Positions 29,675-39,267 of a stretch of 64,000 nucleotides of DNA are shown in pieces. Below the pieces are notes generated by a model. That model saw only the letters and a list, made by a program, of their open reading frames with translations. It searched no databases and was not told the DNA's origin. The translations under genes were made by a program, and so were the position numbers. Source of the stretch: Cryoendolithus antarcticus (lineage: Eukaryota > Ascomycota > Dothideomycetes > Cladosporiales > Cladosporiaceae); NCBI GenBank assembly GCA_002077065.1, contig NAJO01000027.1, positions 496,001 to 560,000 of the forward strand. Reading direction: 5' to 3'. How positions within the stretch are numbered: position 1 is the first letter of the stretch; every line of letters begins with the position of its first letter.

Positions 29675-32026
29675 ATGGCGATCCCCGAGGAGAGTCTCTA
29701 CCCTGACACCGAGCGTCTCGTCTCGACATCGAAGAAGTTCTACCCGATCAGCATACCTGTGTCGCACTGGCAGCTGCGGCATTACATATCGAGTCCGGAG
29801 CCGGATCGGCTGTACTATGCTAGTGGAAGGGAGGTGTTCTGTCTGCAGCCCAGCACAAAGAAGAGGAAGCACGTCGCTAGCTTGCCGTTCGAAGCGCGCT
29901 GCACAGCCAGTGGCTACGGCTGGATCTGCGTCGGCGGCGAGGATGAAGGGCATTTCGCGGCCATCAAGACTGGAGGTCTGGGATGGGGTGAAGACGGAGA
30001 GACAAGCCGGTCAGCAGACGTCAAAGTCGACAGGATCGGAGTGGAGATAGTGAACTCCATTTCCATTCATCGGATACAAGACGAAGACGCGCATCTCGAT
30101 GATATCGTCGCGGTGCTGACGAATAACGACAAGACTGTGCGGGTCTACAGTTTGCCTCTTGGACTGGAGACGTGTTGTTTGGATTTGCCGTTCGCGATGA
30201 ACCACGCGACCATATCGCCGGATGGGAAGGTGCTGGTCGCAGTGGGAGATGTGAATTCGGCGTACTTCTTCCGGAGGCATTTGAGAGGTGGGAAGGTGCC
30301 GGGGATACAGAAACCGCATAATCGACTTAACAGTGGGAGCGTGGAGTGGCGGTTGACGAACATTGTGAATTTGCATGTGACGAGCTTGCAGAGCACAATG
30401 GGATATTTCACTACGGTCTGGAGTCCAAGTGGACGGCTCGTGGCTGTGGGGAGCGAGAGTGGGTACATCACTGTATTGGACGTCGATTTACTGGCACGAG
30501 CGGATCTGGACGACGAGGATGCTATTGTTATCGTACGGCCTGGTTCGAGACCGGACGTCCCGCCGCCACATCCTGGCGCTGTGAGGAGTATGGTTTTCTC
30601 GCCTGATCCGTGGGATCTACTGATCTGGGCGGAGGATCAGGGGAGGGTTTGTGTGGGGGATTTGAGGACGGGGTTGAGGCAGAAGCAGGTAATTCTTATG
30701 GATCCTTCGGAAGAGGGTTTGGCCAATGTGAGGTTTGCGGACGCCTTTGGGCAGGCTGGAAGTGGGACGCCGACTTCGAGTGAGACGCAGCTGAGGCATT
30801 TGGAGCAGATGGAGATGGACTTGTTGAGGCGGTACCGACGAGCGCAGGAGAATCCTACGGCTGTGAATTTCGCTACTGAGTATATTGATGCGAGGCGGAG
30901 GCAACGGCAGCACCGGCAGGAGCTGGCTAGTCTGCGATCGCAGAACGGAGGGCTCACTGGTTCGAGTGCGCAGGCGGCGGTAGAAGATGATCCGCAGGGC
31001 TTGACGCTGAGAGAGCAGGAGGTTTTGAACACGCTGCGAATGACAAGACAACGCGAGGAGGCTCGGGCCAATGGCACACTGCCACAGACTGTCAACTACA
31101 CAAGCCCTGACATGTTCCTCCCTGCACGATCAAGCGGTTCACGATCACACACACCGCATCCGGCTGCGAATCCAGCCGCACGGCCGATCAGTGAGATTCT
31201 GAGCAGCATGTCGGACACGAATCTGGAGGGCACTTCATACAGTGACATGTCTCATGGACTGCCACGACCGACATCTGTCTTCGCTCCCGGCTCTCCAGAC
31301 ATTAATGCCTGGGCCGCCAACTCGTATCGATCTCCAGATACCAGCACATCAGGCAACACAACAGGCTCCACGCGCCAAAGCGACGGCTCCCGCATCCCCC
31401 GCCGTCGAGCATCAGTAATCCTCTCCCCACCCGCCACAAGCGCATCAGACCAACCCTCAGCCACGACTCGCCCCAGACCAACACCCCCACCCCTCACACC
31501 TCCGGCCTCAGACGACCCTCCCGACCACGAAGACTCAGCAGACCACAACGAGAACCCCTGGCGTATCATATCCGACGCCATGGCCCTAGCGCGAGGTCCG
31601 CTTTTCGAATCCGCATCCCTCGCCCCTCCCATCCCTCCTCACCCCACCACCACATCCACCCCTCCTCCGCAGGCCCAAGCATCGCGCGATCAAACGCACA
31701 CAACCCGCTCCCTCGCCCGCCAACGCGAGCGCTGGCGCACCTTAAGCGGAGGTGACTCGCAAGCCACGTCCCCCGTCGCCACGGGCGCGAATACTACCGC
31801 GCTGCCGCGGCCGAGTGTGGCTGAGGGGTACGAGTACGAGAGGGTGCTGAGGCGGATGAGAGGGAGCACGTCTGGGGGAGGGAGGGGGCTGGAGGGCGTG
31901 AGGAGTGCGGGTGTGGCGATTAGTGCGGATGGGAGGTGGGTTTGGGTTGGGTGTGAGGAGGGGGTTTTCGAGGTTGAGGTTAATCGTAGGGGGAGACTGG
32001 GAGGGGAGAGCTGGGAGTGGGCGTAG
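29675..32026 (+). CDS. WD40-type protein with DUF2415 motif
   Basis: 783 residues from the ATG at 29675. The N-terminal 430 residues look like a beta-propeller. Seen: YPISIPVSHWQLRHYISSPE at the start, repeats around SIHRIQDEDAHLDDIVAVL, TNNDKTVRVYSLPLGLE, NHATISPDGKVLVAVGD, FTTVWSPSGRLVAVGSESG, and the DUF2415 block VRSMVFSPDPWDLLIWAEDQ followed by GRVCVGDLR. Then come a charged helical segment (MDLLRRYRRAQENP) and a long disordered Ser/Pro/Thr-rich tail. A final propeller blade (about 740-775: GVAISADGRWVWVGCEEGVF) probably closes the propeller, so the disordered stretch would be an insertion. The molecular function is unknown. The frame is open upstream to 29441 without ATG, so the N terminus is uncertain. 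Confidence 0.85.
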   Translation: MAIPEESLYPDTERLVSTSKKFYPISIPVSHWQLRHYISSPEPDRLYYASGREVFCLQPSTKKRKHVASLPFEARCTASGYGWICVGGEDEGHFAAIKTGGLGWGEDGETSRSADVKVDRIGVEIVNSISIHRIQDEDAHLDDIVAVLTNNDKTVRVYSLPLGLETCCLDLPFAMNHATISPDGKVLVAVGDVNSAYFFRRHLRGGKVPGIQKPHNRLNSGSVEWRLTNIVNLHVTSLQSTMGYFTTVWSPSGRLVAVGSESGYITVLDVDLLARADLDDEDAIVIVRPGSRPDVPPPHPGAVRSMVFSPDPWDLLIWAEDQGRVCVGDLRTGLRQKQVILMDPSEEGLANVRFADAFGQAGSGTPTSSETQLRHLEQMEMDLLRRYRRAQENPTAVNFATEYIDARRRQRQHRQELASLRSQNGGLTGSSAQAAVEDDPQGLTLREQEVLNTLRMTRQREEARANGTLPQTVNYTSPDMFLPARSSGSRSHTPHPAANPAARPISEILSSMSDTNLEGTSYSDMSHGLPRPTSVFAPGSPDINAWAANSYRSPDTSTSGNTTGSTRQSDGSRIPRRRASVILSPPATSASDQPSATTRPRPTPPPLTPPASDDPPDHEDSADHNENPWRIISDAMALARGPLFESASLAPPIPPHPTTTSTPPPQAQASRDQTHTTRSLARQRERWRTLSGGDSQATSPVATGANTTALPRPSVAEGYEYERVLRRMRGSTSGGGRGLEGVRSAGVAISADGRWVWVGCEEGVFEVEVNRRGRLGGESWEWA

Positions 32027-32996
32027 AGAGGAGGGGGATGGAGGGGTGTATGAGGGATGAGGGTTGGGGGTTTATTGGATACGAGTGGACGATCGTAAAA
32101 GCCTATAGCATTGCATTTACACGGGTAGGAGCCTGTACGACTACACGACCTTCACATTATCTCGTTACGCGGCACCACCTGCTTTTCCGCAAAGACACTA
32201 GATGCCCCCCTGCTCGTACACGACGCACCCGTAGTAGCAGAACTTTGATGATGCAGTGCCAAAGGGGAGGAGCATGATTATCTGTTACTTGCTCACGCAG
32301 CCCTGGTGTCTCTCACGTGCACGAGTATCTCGTTTGACTTTTGCAGCTGGGTTGATATGAGCACTTCCTGGCTTCGAGACATCCGGAGAAGCGGATGTAT
32401 ACCACTGTCCTCGCGCCGCTGACCGGTAAACTCGTAACAGTAGTATACATATACTACGCTGGAGCAAGACGGTGGGTTCCGCTGGCTTGCAACGGCCTGT
32501 ATAAGGGTTGTCTGTCGGGACTGGAAATAAGGTCTCGCGAATGCGATAAGAAATGTAGCACTGATTTAGGTTTTCGACTTCGCAGGAGCATATGTTTTGG
32601 CACAGGCTCCCACAGCCTGCCCTCGTGCGCCTTAAGCTGTGGAGGATCTGGAATATCCTACATTGTCCCGGCACGCGGGTGACAATAGACGCGGACTGCT
32701 CCAAGCGTTCTCAAGGTCAGCAGTGCTGATGCATGTTGCACTCCAATAGCAAATTGCTGCCATCATTGCCTCGGAGAGCCTCGCGCGATTTCAAGAGTCT
32801 CGCCGCCAGTGCGGCTATACATACACTCTCCCAGCGCGGCATATATCAGCACTCTCTCCTCTGCGGAAAGTCGGAGAACTACCCGCTTTCGTTCGAGTGA
32901 CCCGCTAGGTCGTGATCCAGAGTAATCCAAGAGTCGGCCGCTCTATGCTGCCAAGTACGCTGCTATCTCCCGATACGAAGCGTGAAGAGCTCACGA
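32027..32996. other. Intergenic region, nothing recognised
   Basis: 970 bp between the 3' ends of the WD40 gene and a small minus-strand gene. Short open frames only. No repeat, tRNA or transposon end was seen. Confidence 0.45.
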
Positions 32997-33404
32997 TCAA
33001 CGGATCCGTTGACATTCATACCCAGCCCAAGTTCCTCGCCTCAATCTGATTTCGTCCGGCAGGCTGGTTGCGTTATCCCCTAGAGTGTTGCACGGCAGAC
33101 ACTGATCGTTAGCGATCACCGCACAGCTTTCCCGGTAGCCCGGACACAGCTGCTGGAGTGTAGGTGGTTTGGGCAAGGCGACGGCCACAATCAAAAATAT
33201 TCCCGACATCGCTACCAGGATCACGAGCCAGACCGCCCACGAGGCGCGAGTGCGCAGGGCGCAAAGATCCAGAAACCCGTGTTCCCAGTCTACGCGGGAG
33301 GGCTTCCAGCGTATGCAGATGATGGCTAGGAGTAGTCTTGAGGCGAGGAAGACGCCGAGACCGAGCCAGAGCGACTCCTGGGGGGAGATGTTGATGACGG
33401 ACAT
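32997..33404 (-). CDS. Hypothetical small membrane protein
   Basis: 135 residues from the ATG at 33404. Two hydrophobic segments (about residues 13-31, LGLGVFLASRLLLAIIC, and about 57-78, WAVWLVILVAMSGIFLIVAV) are followed by a Pro-rich stretch (LPKPPTLQQL) and a cysteine-containing tail (CPGYRESC, DQCLPC). The segments are joined by a 25-residue loop with Arg and Trp. I do not recognise a family. It lies downstream of the rhodanese gene on the same strand, 527 bp away. Protein-like composition is the only support, so it may be real or a chance frame. Confidence 0.45.
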   Translation of the reverse strand: MSVINISPQESLWLGLGVFLASRLLLAIICIRWKPSRVDWEHGFLDLCALRTRASWAVWLVILVAMSGIFLIVAVALPKPPTLQQLCPGYRESCAVIANDQCLPCNTLGDNATSLPDEIRLRRGTWAGYECQRIR

Positions 33405-33931
33405 CGTCTCCGGTGTGATAGACTGGAGCTGCCGTCAATCGGAATGTGTAGATTCTTGAGTATCTCGAATAGATGGTCGTGCACGTCAGTGCAGCAGAGA
33501 GTAATTTGTGTGTTGGATGAGTGTGGCTTGCGGCTCGAAGATAGTGGCCGGGTAGTGAGGACCTGAAAAATAAGCGGAAGAGGAAATGTGCGGCCTATAC
33601 TTCTTCGTGACGGGGAAGGCAAAAGGGATTGTCACGAGGTCAGCGCGTGGTGCATTATGCGTATCTAGTGGTACTGATCTTGACCGCTTGAGATGGTCAG
33701 CATGGCTTTTATGAATCTATGCAGATGTCAGCGAATCCCATCTGGGTGCTCGACTTAACGCTTCATACCTTCCGCAACACGCGGGCCCAATCACATCATC
33801 GCGATACGAGATGTCTGCATCCCAAGACTTCCCACCTGACAGATCTTACAGTCCGAGTAAGCCACGAGGTATGACCTGATCCGGGCTGTGCTTTACTGCG
33901 TCAAAGAATACAGGGCAGAGACTGGTGCTTC
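33405..33931. other. Intergenic region
   Basis: Lies between the small membrane-protein candidate and the rhodanese stop codon. Nothing was recognised. The sequence 3' of the rhodanese stop shows no visible match to the sequence 3' of the stray exon at 5196. Confidence 0.4.
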
Positions 33932-34434
33932 CTAGTGAGTACCATCGAAGCCTTCCCAGACGTCCTTCGCGTACGCCTCGGTCAACTCCTTGTCCTCCCC
34001 GTACCTGGGACCATCGTCAACGTCACTGAACAAGGTCACTACATGCAGACGTGGCGCACTCACACTTCTTGCCACTTCCCAAACCCACCCTCCAATACCA
34101 TAACTTTCTGCTCCTTACCCGCAACACCCTTCCCAATCAGTCTCTCTCGCTCCCTCACATAGTTGATCGCAGCCTTCGGACCGCGCTGCTGGCTCAACAT
34201 GCAATGGAAGACCACGGTCTCCTTGCCTTCCAGCTTCCGGACGAGTTCGGGCAGAGCCACATCGTGGGTGCCTGAAGCGACATGGTACGAGGAGTGGATG
34301 TGGCCGCCGACATGATCGTCATCACGAACGTCAACGACGGCTACGCTCGTGTCGCGGGAGCGTATCAGTGGTTCCAGGGTGGCGGCTGAGATGCGAGGTA
34401 GTGTGGACGCGGTGAGATAAGTGGCGGAAGACAT
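33932..34434 (-). CDS. Cdc25-type rhodanese phosphatase (Ych1/Ibp1-like)
   Basis: A single-domain rhodanese of the Cdc25/Acr2 group, with phosphatase or arsenate reductase activity in characterised relatives (family knowledge; substrate here unknown). Exon 1 is 34434-34064 and exon 2 is 34004-33932, with a 59 bp intron (GTGAGT...CCCAG), giving 147 residues. Seen: AVVDVRDDDHVGGHI at the start of the fold and the active-site loop HCMLSQQRGP with Cys78 and Arg84, matching HC(x)5R. Next come LEGGFGKWQEV and, across the splice, YGEDKELTEAYAKDVWEGF, a typical C terminus. The intron is required, as the unspliced frame stops right after WQEV. A diverged copy of exon 2 lies at 5123-5195. Confidence 0.9.
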
Positions 34435-34855
34435 CCTGCAGAAGCCGGCTAGGATTCGCGTGATGAATTAGTCAATGGAGAAGAGAAATCCTGGGGGTCA
34501 AGAGTGCTCAGGTGGTCCAGAGCGGCCAGTATAATAAAGAAACGTGAGGGCGATGTATTGCCAGTGATGTGATCACCGTATGAGGAAGCCTGTGACAAGA
34601 GAATCCTCCGTAGACGTAAGGTGTGATAGAAGAGACCTGACTTCAATGTTCTACCTCATTTAAGATCTAGCGAAGGTGAATTTGCAGATGGCAGTATATA
34701 TAACAACAGTGATGTTCGCCTGAAGCGAGGCGCATGCAAGTCGGCTTGCTGCATCAACGTGTGCATTTCGCCGCCACGCTTCCGCACATTCCTTTTCTCA
34801 TCATGTGTCGCACTTCCCTCCGAAGTGAGAACACGAAAAGTACAGCCAAAACCGC
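34435..34855. other. Intergenic region
   Basis: Lies between the rhodanese start codon and the tRNA-Trp terminator and should contain the rhodanese promoter. No other feature was recognised. Confidence 0.45.
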
Positions 34856-34860
34856 AAAAA
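34856..34860 (-). terminator. Pol III terminator of tRNA-Trp
   Basis: A run of five T on the minus strand starts 7 bases past the tRNA 3' end, with a second run of four T a few bases further. This is the usual RNA polymerase III stop signal. Confidence 0.75.
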
Positions 34861-34867
34861 CGAAGTG

Positions 34868-34947
34868 TGAACCTGACCCGATTTGAACGGATGACCTTCT
34901 GGATACACGCACTGGAATCAGACGCGCTACCGCTGCGCCACAGGTCC
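34868..34947 (-). tRNA. tRNA-Trp (anticodon CCA) with 8-nt intron
   Basis: Folded by hand. Acceptor stem GGACCTG pairs with CAGGTTC, with one G-T pair and discriminator A. The D stem is GCGC/GCGC around AGCGGTA. The anticodon loop is TTCCAG with CCA at 34-36. The T arm is ATCCG-TTCAAAT-CGGGT. Between position 37 and the 3' half of the anticodon stem there are 8 extra bases, placed where eukaryotic tRNA introns sit. With this intron removed, the anticodon stem pairs TCTGA with CCAGA, leaving an A-C mismatch at 31-39. Fungal tRNA-Trp normally reads TCTGA/TCAGA there. The gene is very likely tRNA-Trp; the intron borders are inferred. Confidence 0.88.
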
Positions 34948-35463
34948 AGACCGAAAGCTACAGCAGAACAGTGTGCCCTGCTGACTCAGAGGGTATAATT
35001 TAGTCTGTATATACTATTTGATATTTTGCGATAATTGCGCGGGGCCCCTCGCCGCCAATTAATGCGGCTGCGATCTAAATGGACTCGGCAGACTCGAAAG
35101 ACTTGAGGGACTCGACAAAGCCAAACACTCGACTCTAATCTATATATATACATAGAGCGGAGCTTTGATCGCTCCACCAAGACCATTCAAATGATCATCA
35201 AACACCATCGTTGTACATTCGCCGCTCGAACCTCTCAAAGCTCACAAGCTGGCCGTCCGCAGAGGATCTCGCGGTGTAGCCACTTCTTCCCAAGATCACT
35301 TGTAGCGCCAGTAGTCGTGTGCGATGCACGTACGACTGCTCAGGGAATAAATCGCGCCACTCTCACAACGGATCCGCTTGTCACATGGGTCTTCTCGCGA
35401 TCTCTGTGCGGTATGGCTGCCGCTCGGTCTGACCATCGGGGCGCCGATCCAAAGCCGCTACAA
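34948..35463. other. Intergenic region with AT-rich stretch
   Basis: AT-rich from about 34995 to 35035 and again near 35140-35152 (TATATATATACATA), interrupted by a GC-rich patch (GCGGGGCCCCTCGCCGCC). It lies 5' of the tRNA and 3' of PIM1. No gene was recognised. Confidence 0.45.
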
Positions 35464-38400
35464 TCATGCATGCTCGAGCTCCTTCATGTCGTCCAGCTCC
35501 TCTTTCGGCGGCTTCGTGAGCTCCTTCTTCCATCGAGTGTTCGCTTCTGCAGCATCGATCTCCGGGAAGACTAGGTCGAAGACATCTTTGTACCAGTCCA
35601 CTGGCTTGCCGTCGATGCCTTCTTTTATGTTCTGCGTGTAGAAGTCAGTATGATTGTCTCTAATAATTGCGCAGTGGGTGAAATCTTACCTCCGGTAGCT
35701 CAAGCCAATCACTCGTATTGTCTCTCGGAAAAATGATCATCTTCGCGCCTGCCCTCCGCGCCGCAACAGTCTTCTCCCTCAAACCACCAATTCGAAGAAC
35801 CTTGCCAGTCACAGTGAGCTCACCAGTCATTGCAATCGTCGGATCAAGCGGCTTATCAAGCGCCAAACTAAGCAAACTCGAAGCCATCGTAATACCAGCA
35901 CTCGGCCCGTCCTTCTGCACGGCGCCCTCAGGACAATGCAGATGAATCCTCGCTTTCTCGAAGAACTTGTTCTGTGGGAACTTCTTCGCCATCAACCCCT
36001 TCGCGAACGAGTAGGCGATGAGTGTGCTCTCCTTCATCACGGCTTTGAGGTTACCGGTTCGCTCGAAACCGGCGCGAGAGTTGTAGGAGAGCGCGGATTC
36101 CAGGATCGACTCAACGTAAAGCGCGGCGCCACCCATTTGCGTCCAGGCAAGACCCATAGCTACACCAGGCGGCGTCGTCTCGTAGAGACGGTCGGAGGTG
36201 AAGACCGGAGGGCCGACAAAGTCTTTCAAATTCTCGGCAGTGATGTCAAGTTTGACGCTGTCGGGCACCTTCAACGCGACCCGTGGAGTTTCGGTTGTCT
36301 CATTGGCGATGTTCTCAGGTGTAATCGTAGGATCTGTTTTCTCCTTTGCGGCCTCGGTCGCGGCGTCTTTGCCTTCCGGCGTCATCGCTTGGGCCTCGCT
36401 GAAGACGTCCTCGCCGAGATCCTGGATGATTCGGAGTGCGGACTTGCGGTACACTTTCTCGATGTGCTTCTTCAGGTTTCGTACGCCGGACTCACGACAG
36501 TACTTGTTGATCAGCTCCATGATCGCGTCCTTATCAATGTTGACTTCGACATCCTTGAGACCGCTCAGCTCCTTTGCTTGGGGCGACAAGTAACGATCAG
36601 CAATCGCCATCTTCTCGTCAGACACATAGCCAGACAGCTGAATGACCTCCATGCGGTCAAGCAGAGGTCGAGGAATAGTGTCGAGCATGTTCGCTGTGCA
36701 CACGAAGAGCACCTTCGACAAGTCAACAGGCACATCCATGTAATGATCCAGGAACGAGCTATTCTGCTCCGGATCCAGCAATTCGAGTAGTGCACTCGAA
36801 GGATCGCCTTGATGTCCTCGGCCGATCTTGTCAATCTCATCGATCAACACGAGCGGGTTCTCGGTCTGACACTTCTTCAATGCCTGAATGATGCGGCCTG
36901 GCAGCGCGCCAACATATGTTCTTCGGTGGCCCTTGATCTCGGCGACATCCGTCAGTCCACCAACACTGAAGCGGTAGTATTGACGATTCAGTGCTCTTGC
37001 GATGGACTTGCCGATAGACGTCTTTCCGACACCTGGTGGCCCTACCATACACAGAATCTTGCCCTCAACGGTCCCTCGTAGCTTGCCCACGGCAATGAAC
37101 TCCAGTATGCGATCTTTCACGTCCTTCAATCCGTAGTGATCCTCATCAAGCACATCTCGCGCATGTTGTATACCAAAATTCTCCGCACTCCTCTGACCCC
37201 AAGGAATTTGCGTGAGCCAGTCTAGGTAATTTCTTGTGACGTTGAACTCACTCGCGGCTGGTTCAAGGGTCCCAAGCTTATTGATCTCCTCGTCGAACAC
37301 CTTCTTGACAGCATCCGGCATCGCGAGCTTGTTCGCCTTCTCCTTGAATTTCTCCACCAGCTTGTCCTTACCATCGCTCTCAAGTCCAAGCTCCCTCTTG
37401 ATGCCCTTCATCTGCTCCATGAGCCAGTACTCTCGTTGTCGCTTTTGTATCTTGGTCTCAACGTCCTTGGAGATTTTGCTGCTGAGTTGTGCGTTCATGT
37501 GCTCTTTCTTGATGACTTCCAGCGCTTTGCTGAGTCTCGTCTCGATGTTCAGCGCAGACAGCACACCTTGTGCATCCTCCATCTCACCGACTGAGACTGC
37601 AGCTGCGAAGTCTGCGAGTTTTGCAGGTTCGTCTTGGATATTGCTTGCTGATTGCGACATCGCAAACGTCGATATGTGGTCGCGGAAGAGCTGATTAACA
37701 GTGCCGATCTCTCTGCATGTGTTCACAATCTCCGATACCAATGCGCGCACCGTCGGCGATCGCTTGTCGAATGGCTCATCCACAAGATTCTCGACATTCA
37801 CAAGACTGACAGGCCAGTCCGATAAGAACGCTGTCGGTCCAGATGCGACCATTGGCTTCGCCACAGCATCCTTGTCCCCGCTCGGCTCCTCGAAGCTCGC
37901 CACAACGTCTCCCTTCTTCTCATCCGCTTCCGTCTTCGTTGCCTCCTCAGCAGCCACAGGCTCCGTAGGTACTGGCGAAGTCTGCACACTGTCCTTCGTC
38001 TTCACACCAGGTCGATTCGGTGGTAGTAACTCGCTCAGCCGTATCCTCCTGTGCGGGTAGAGTACAGCCTGCAATGCCTTCTCATCCCCGGACCCAGCTG
38101 GGAATGCGCCAGTGATCTGACAGAACGTGCCAACATCGTAGACTTCGCTCGGATCGTTGATGACATCCTGATTGCTTGCAGAATCCTTCAGTAGGAATGC
38201 GCCTACGTAGCTCTGTCCTTTCTTCAGCAGCTCCTGCACGGCTGCCACGACGATAGGATCGCGGATCGTGATCGCCTTGTAGAATCCGGGAAAGAGTGGC
38301 CGTTGAGCGATAGGAATTGCCATCACTTGAGGGTATTCATCGGGTACCGAGGGCTTCGCCAGCGCAATACTTTGCCCGCTCTTGCGCTTCCGATTTCCTC

Positions 38401-38821
38401 CATCACTGCCACCAGGCGCACCGGAATCGCCGCTGCCGCCACCGCCGGCGCTGGACGCCGCTTTGCCATCTGTAGCGCTGGGTATAGGCGTCGGTTCTGG
38501 GGGCTTGTTTTTCGCCTCGAGATCGGTCTCGGACTTCTCTTCCGCTTCCTTCAGGTCTTCGCTAATCAACTCTTCATCCGGTTGAGTTCCTGGTGGCTTG
38601 TCTCTTCTTCGAGAACTCGATAACGAGAACGGTCGGGCTGTGATGGGAACACGCTCTGAAAGCAGTGGCGATCCGGCTGTTCGATGTGGTAGACTCGACA
38701 GAGTATGTGGTGTTCGCACCGGCGCCCTGCATGCCGCGCAAACAGATCTACTCGTGCTGTATGTTCTGCGCGCCGGGCTTCGTAGGGCAAGTCGCCATGG
38801 CAGACTCGTCCCTTGGATCAT
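35464..38821 (-). CDS. PIM1: Mitochondrial Lon protease
   Basis: An ATP-dependent matrix protease that removes misfolded proteins and binds mtDNA (family knowledge). Exon 1 is 38821-35690 and exon 2 is 35631-35464, with a 58 bp intron (GTAAGA...CGCAG), giving 1099 residues. Seen: an Arg/Ser-rich presequence (1-70) and an acidic, Gly-rich linker. The LON N-terminal domain starts near MAIPIAQRPLFPGFYKAI and carries an inserted acidic loop. The AAA domain has Walker A GPPGVGKT (about 594) and Walker B VLIDEIDKIG (about 659). The protease domain has Ser in KDGPSAGITM (about 970) and Lys in GGLREKTVAARRAG (about 1015). Exon 2 encodes NIKEGIDGKPVDWYKDVFDL, the normal end of the family. The unspliced frame would lose it. 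Shares function with Mdj1 and Ssc1 encoded nearby. Confidence 0.97.
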
Positions 38822-39267
38822 GTCCTCGTGTGACCCGTTCCGGCAAAGTCGCAGTGATGTTCACGGTAGTGTATGGCTCAATGAACGAAACAGAAGAGAG
38901 ATAGATGACTGACTCTTCAATAGACAGTAGCTGAATTTCGCTTCAAACAATGCAAGGCACCGCAAGCATACGCATAGGCTCGGCGACTCGCATCGTCGTT
39001 GATTACATGATGCATCTACAAGACGTCAACGCCAAGCAAATCGGAGATCTTTCCCGCCGAGGCTCGCCACATAAAGTGTAACATCACGGCAGGAAGCATT
39101 GTAAGGTAAGAACGACTTGAACGACCAGCACCACCATGGAGAGACATGTGTTGAGATGATCATGCTTCATAGATGCGTGTATACCATAACCATACCTTCA
39201 GGCAAAAGTCATCAAAAGATGCAAGCGGAGATGCCCCTACCCAAACCATTCATGCCTCCTCATTCAT
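38822..39267. other. Intergenic region upstream of PIM1
   Basis: 446 bp between the PIM1 start codon and the stop of the coiled-coil gene. It should hold the PIM1 promoter. No clear heat-shock element array was seen. Confidence 0.4.

Noticed and set aside
32997..34434. Idea that the small membrane gene and rhodanese gene were both duplicated to 5.1-5.9 kb
   Set aside because: Only the rhodanese exon matches. The membrane segments at 5.7 kb and 33.2 kb show no shared residues beyond hydrophobicity.
34759..34998. Open frame of 79 aa over the tRNA
   Set aside because: Its middle is the translated tRNA-Trp gene (FERMTFWIHALESDALPLRH), a well-known false protein pattern.
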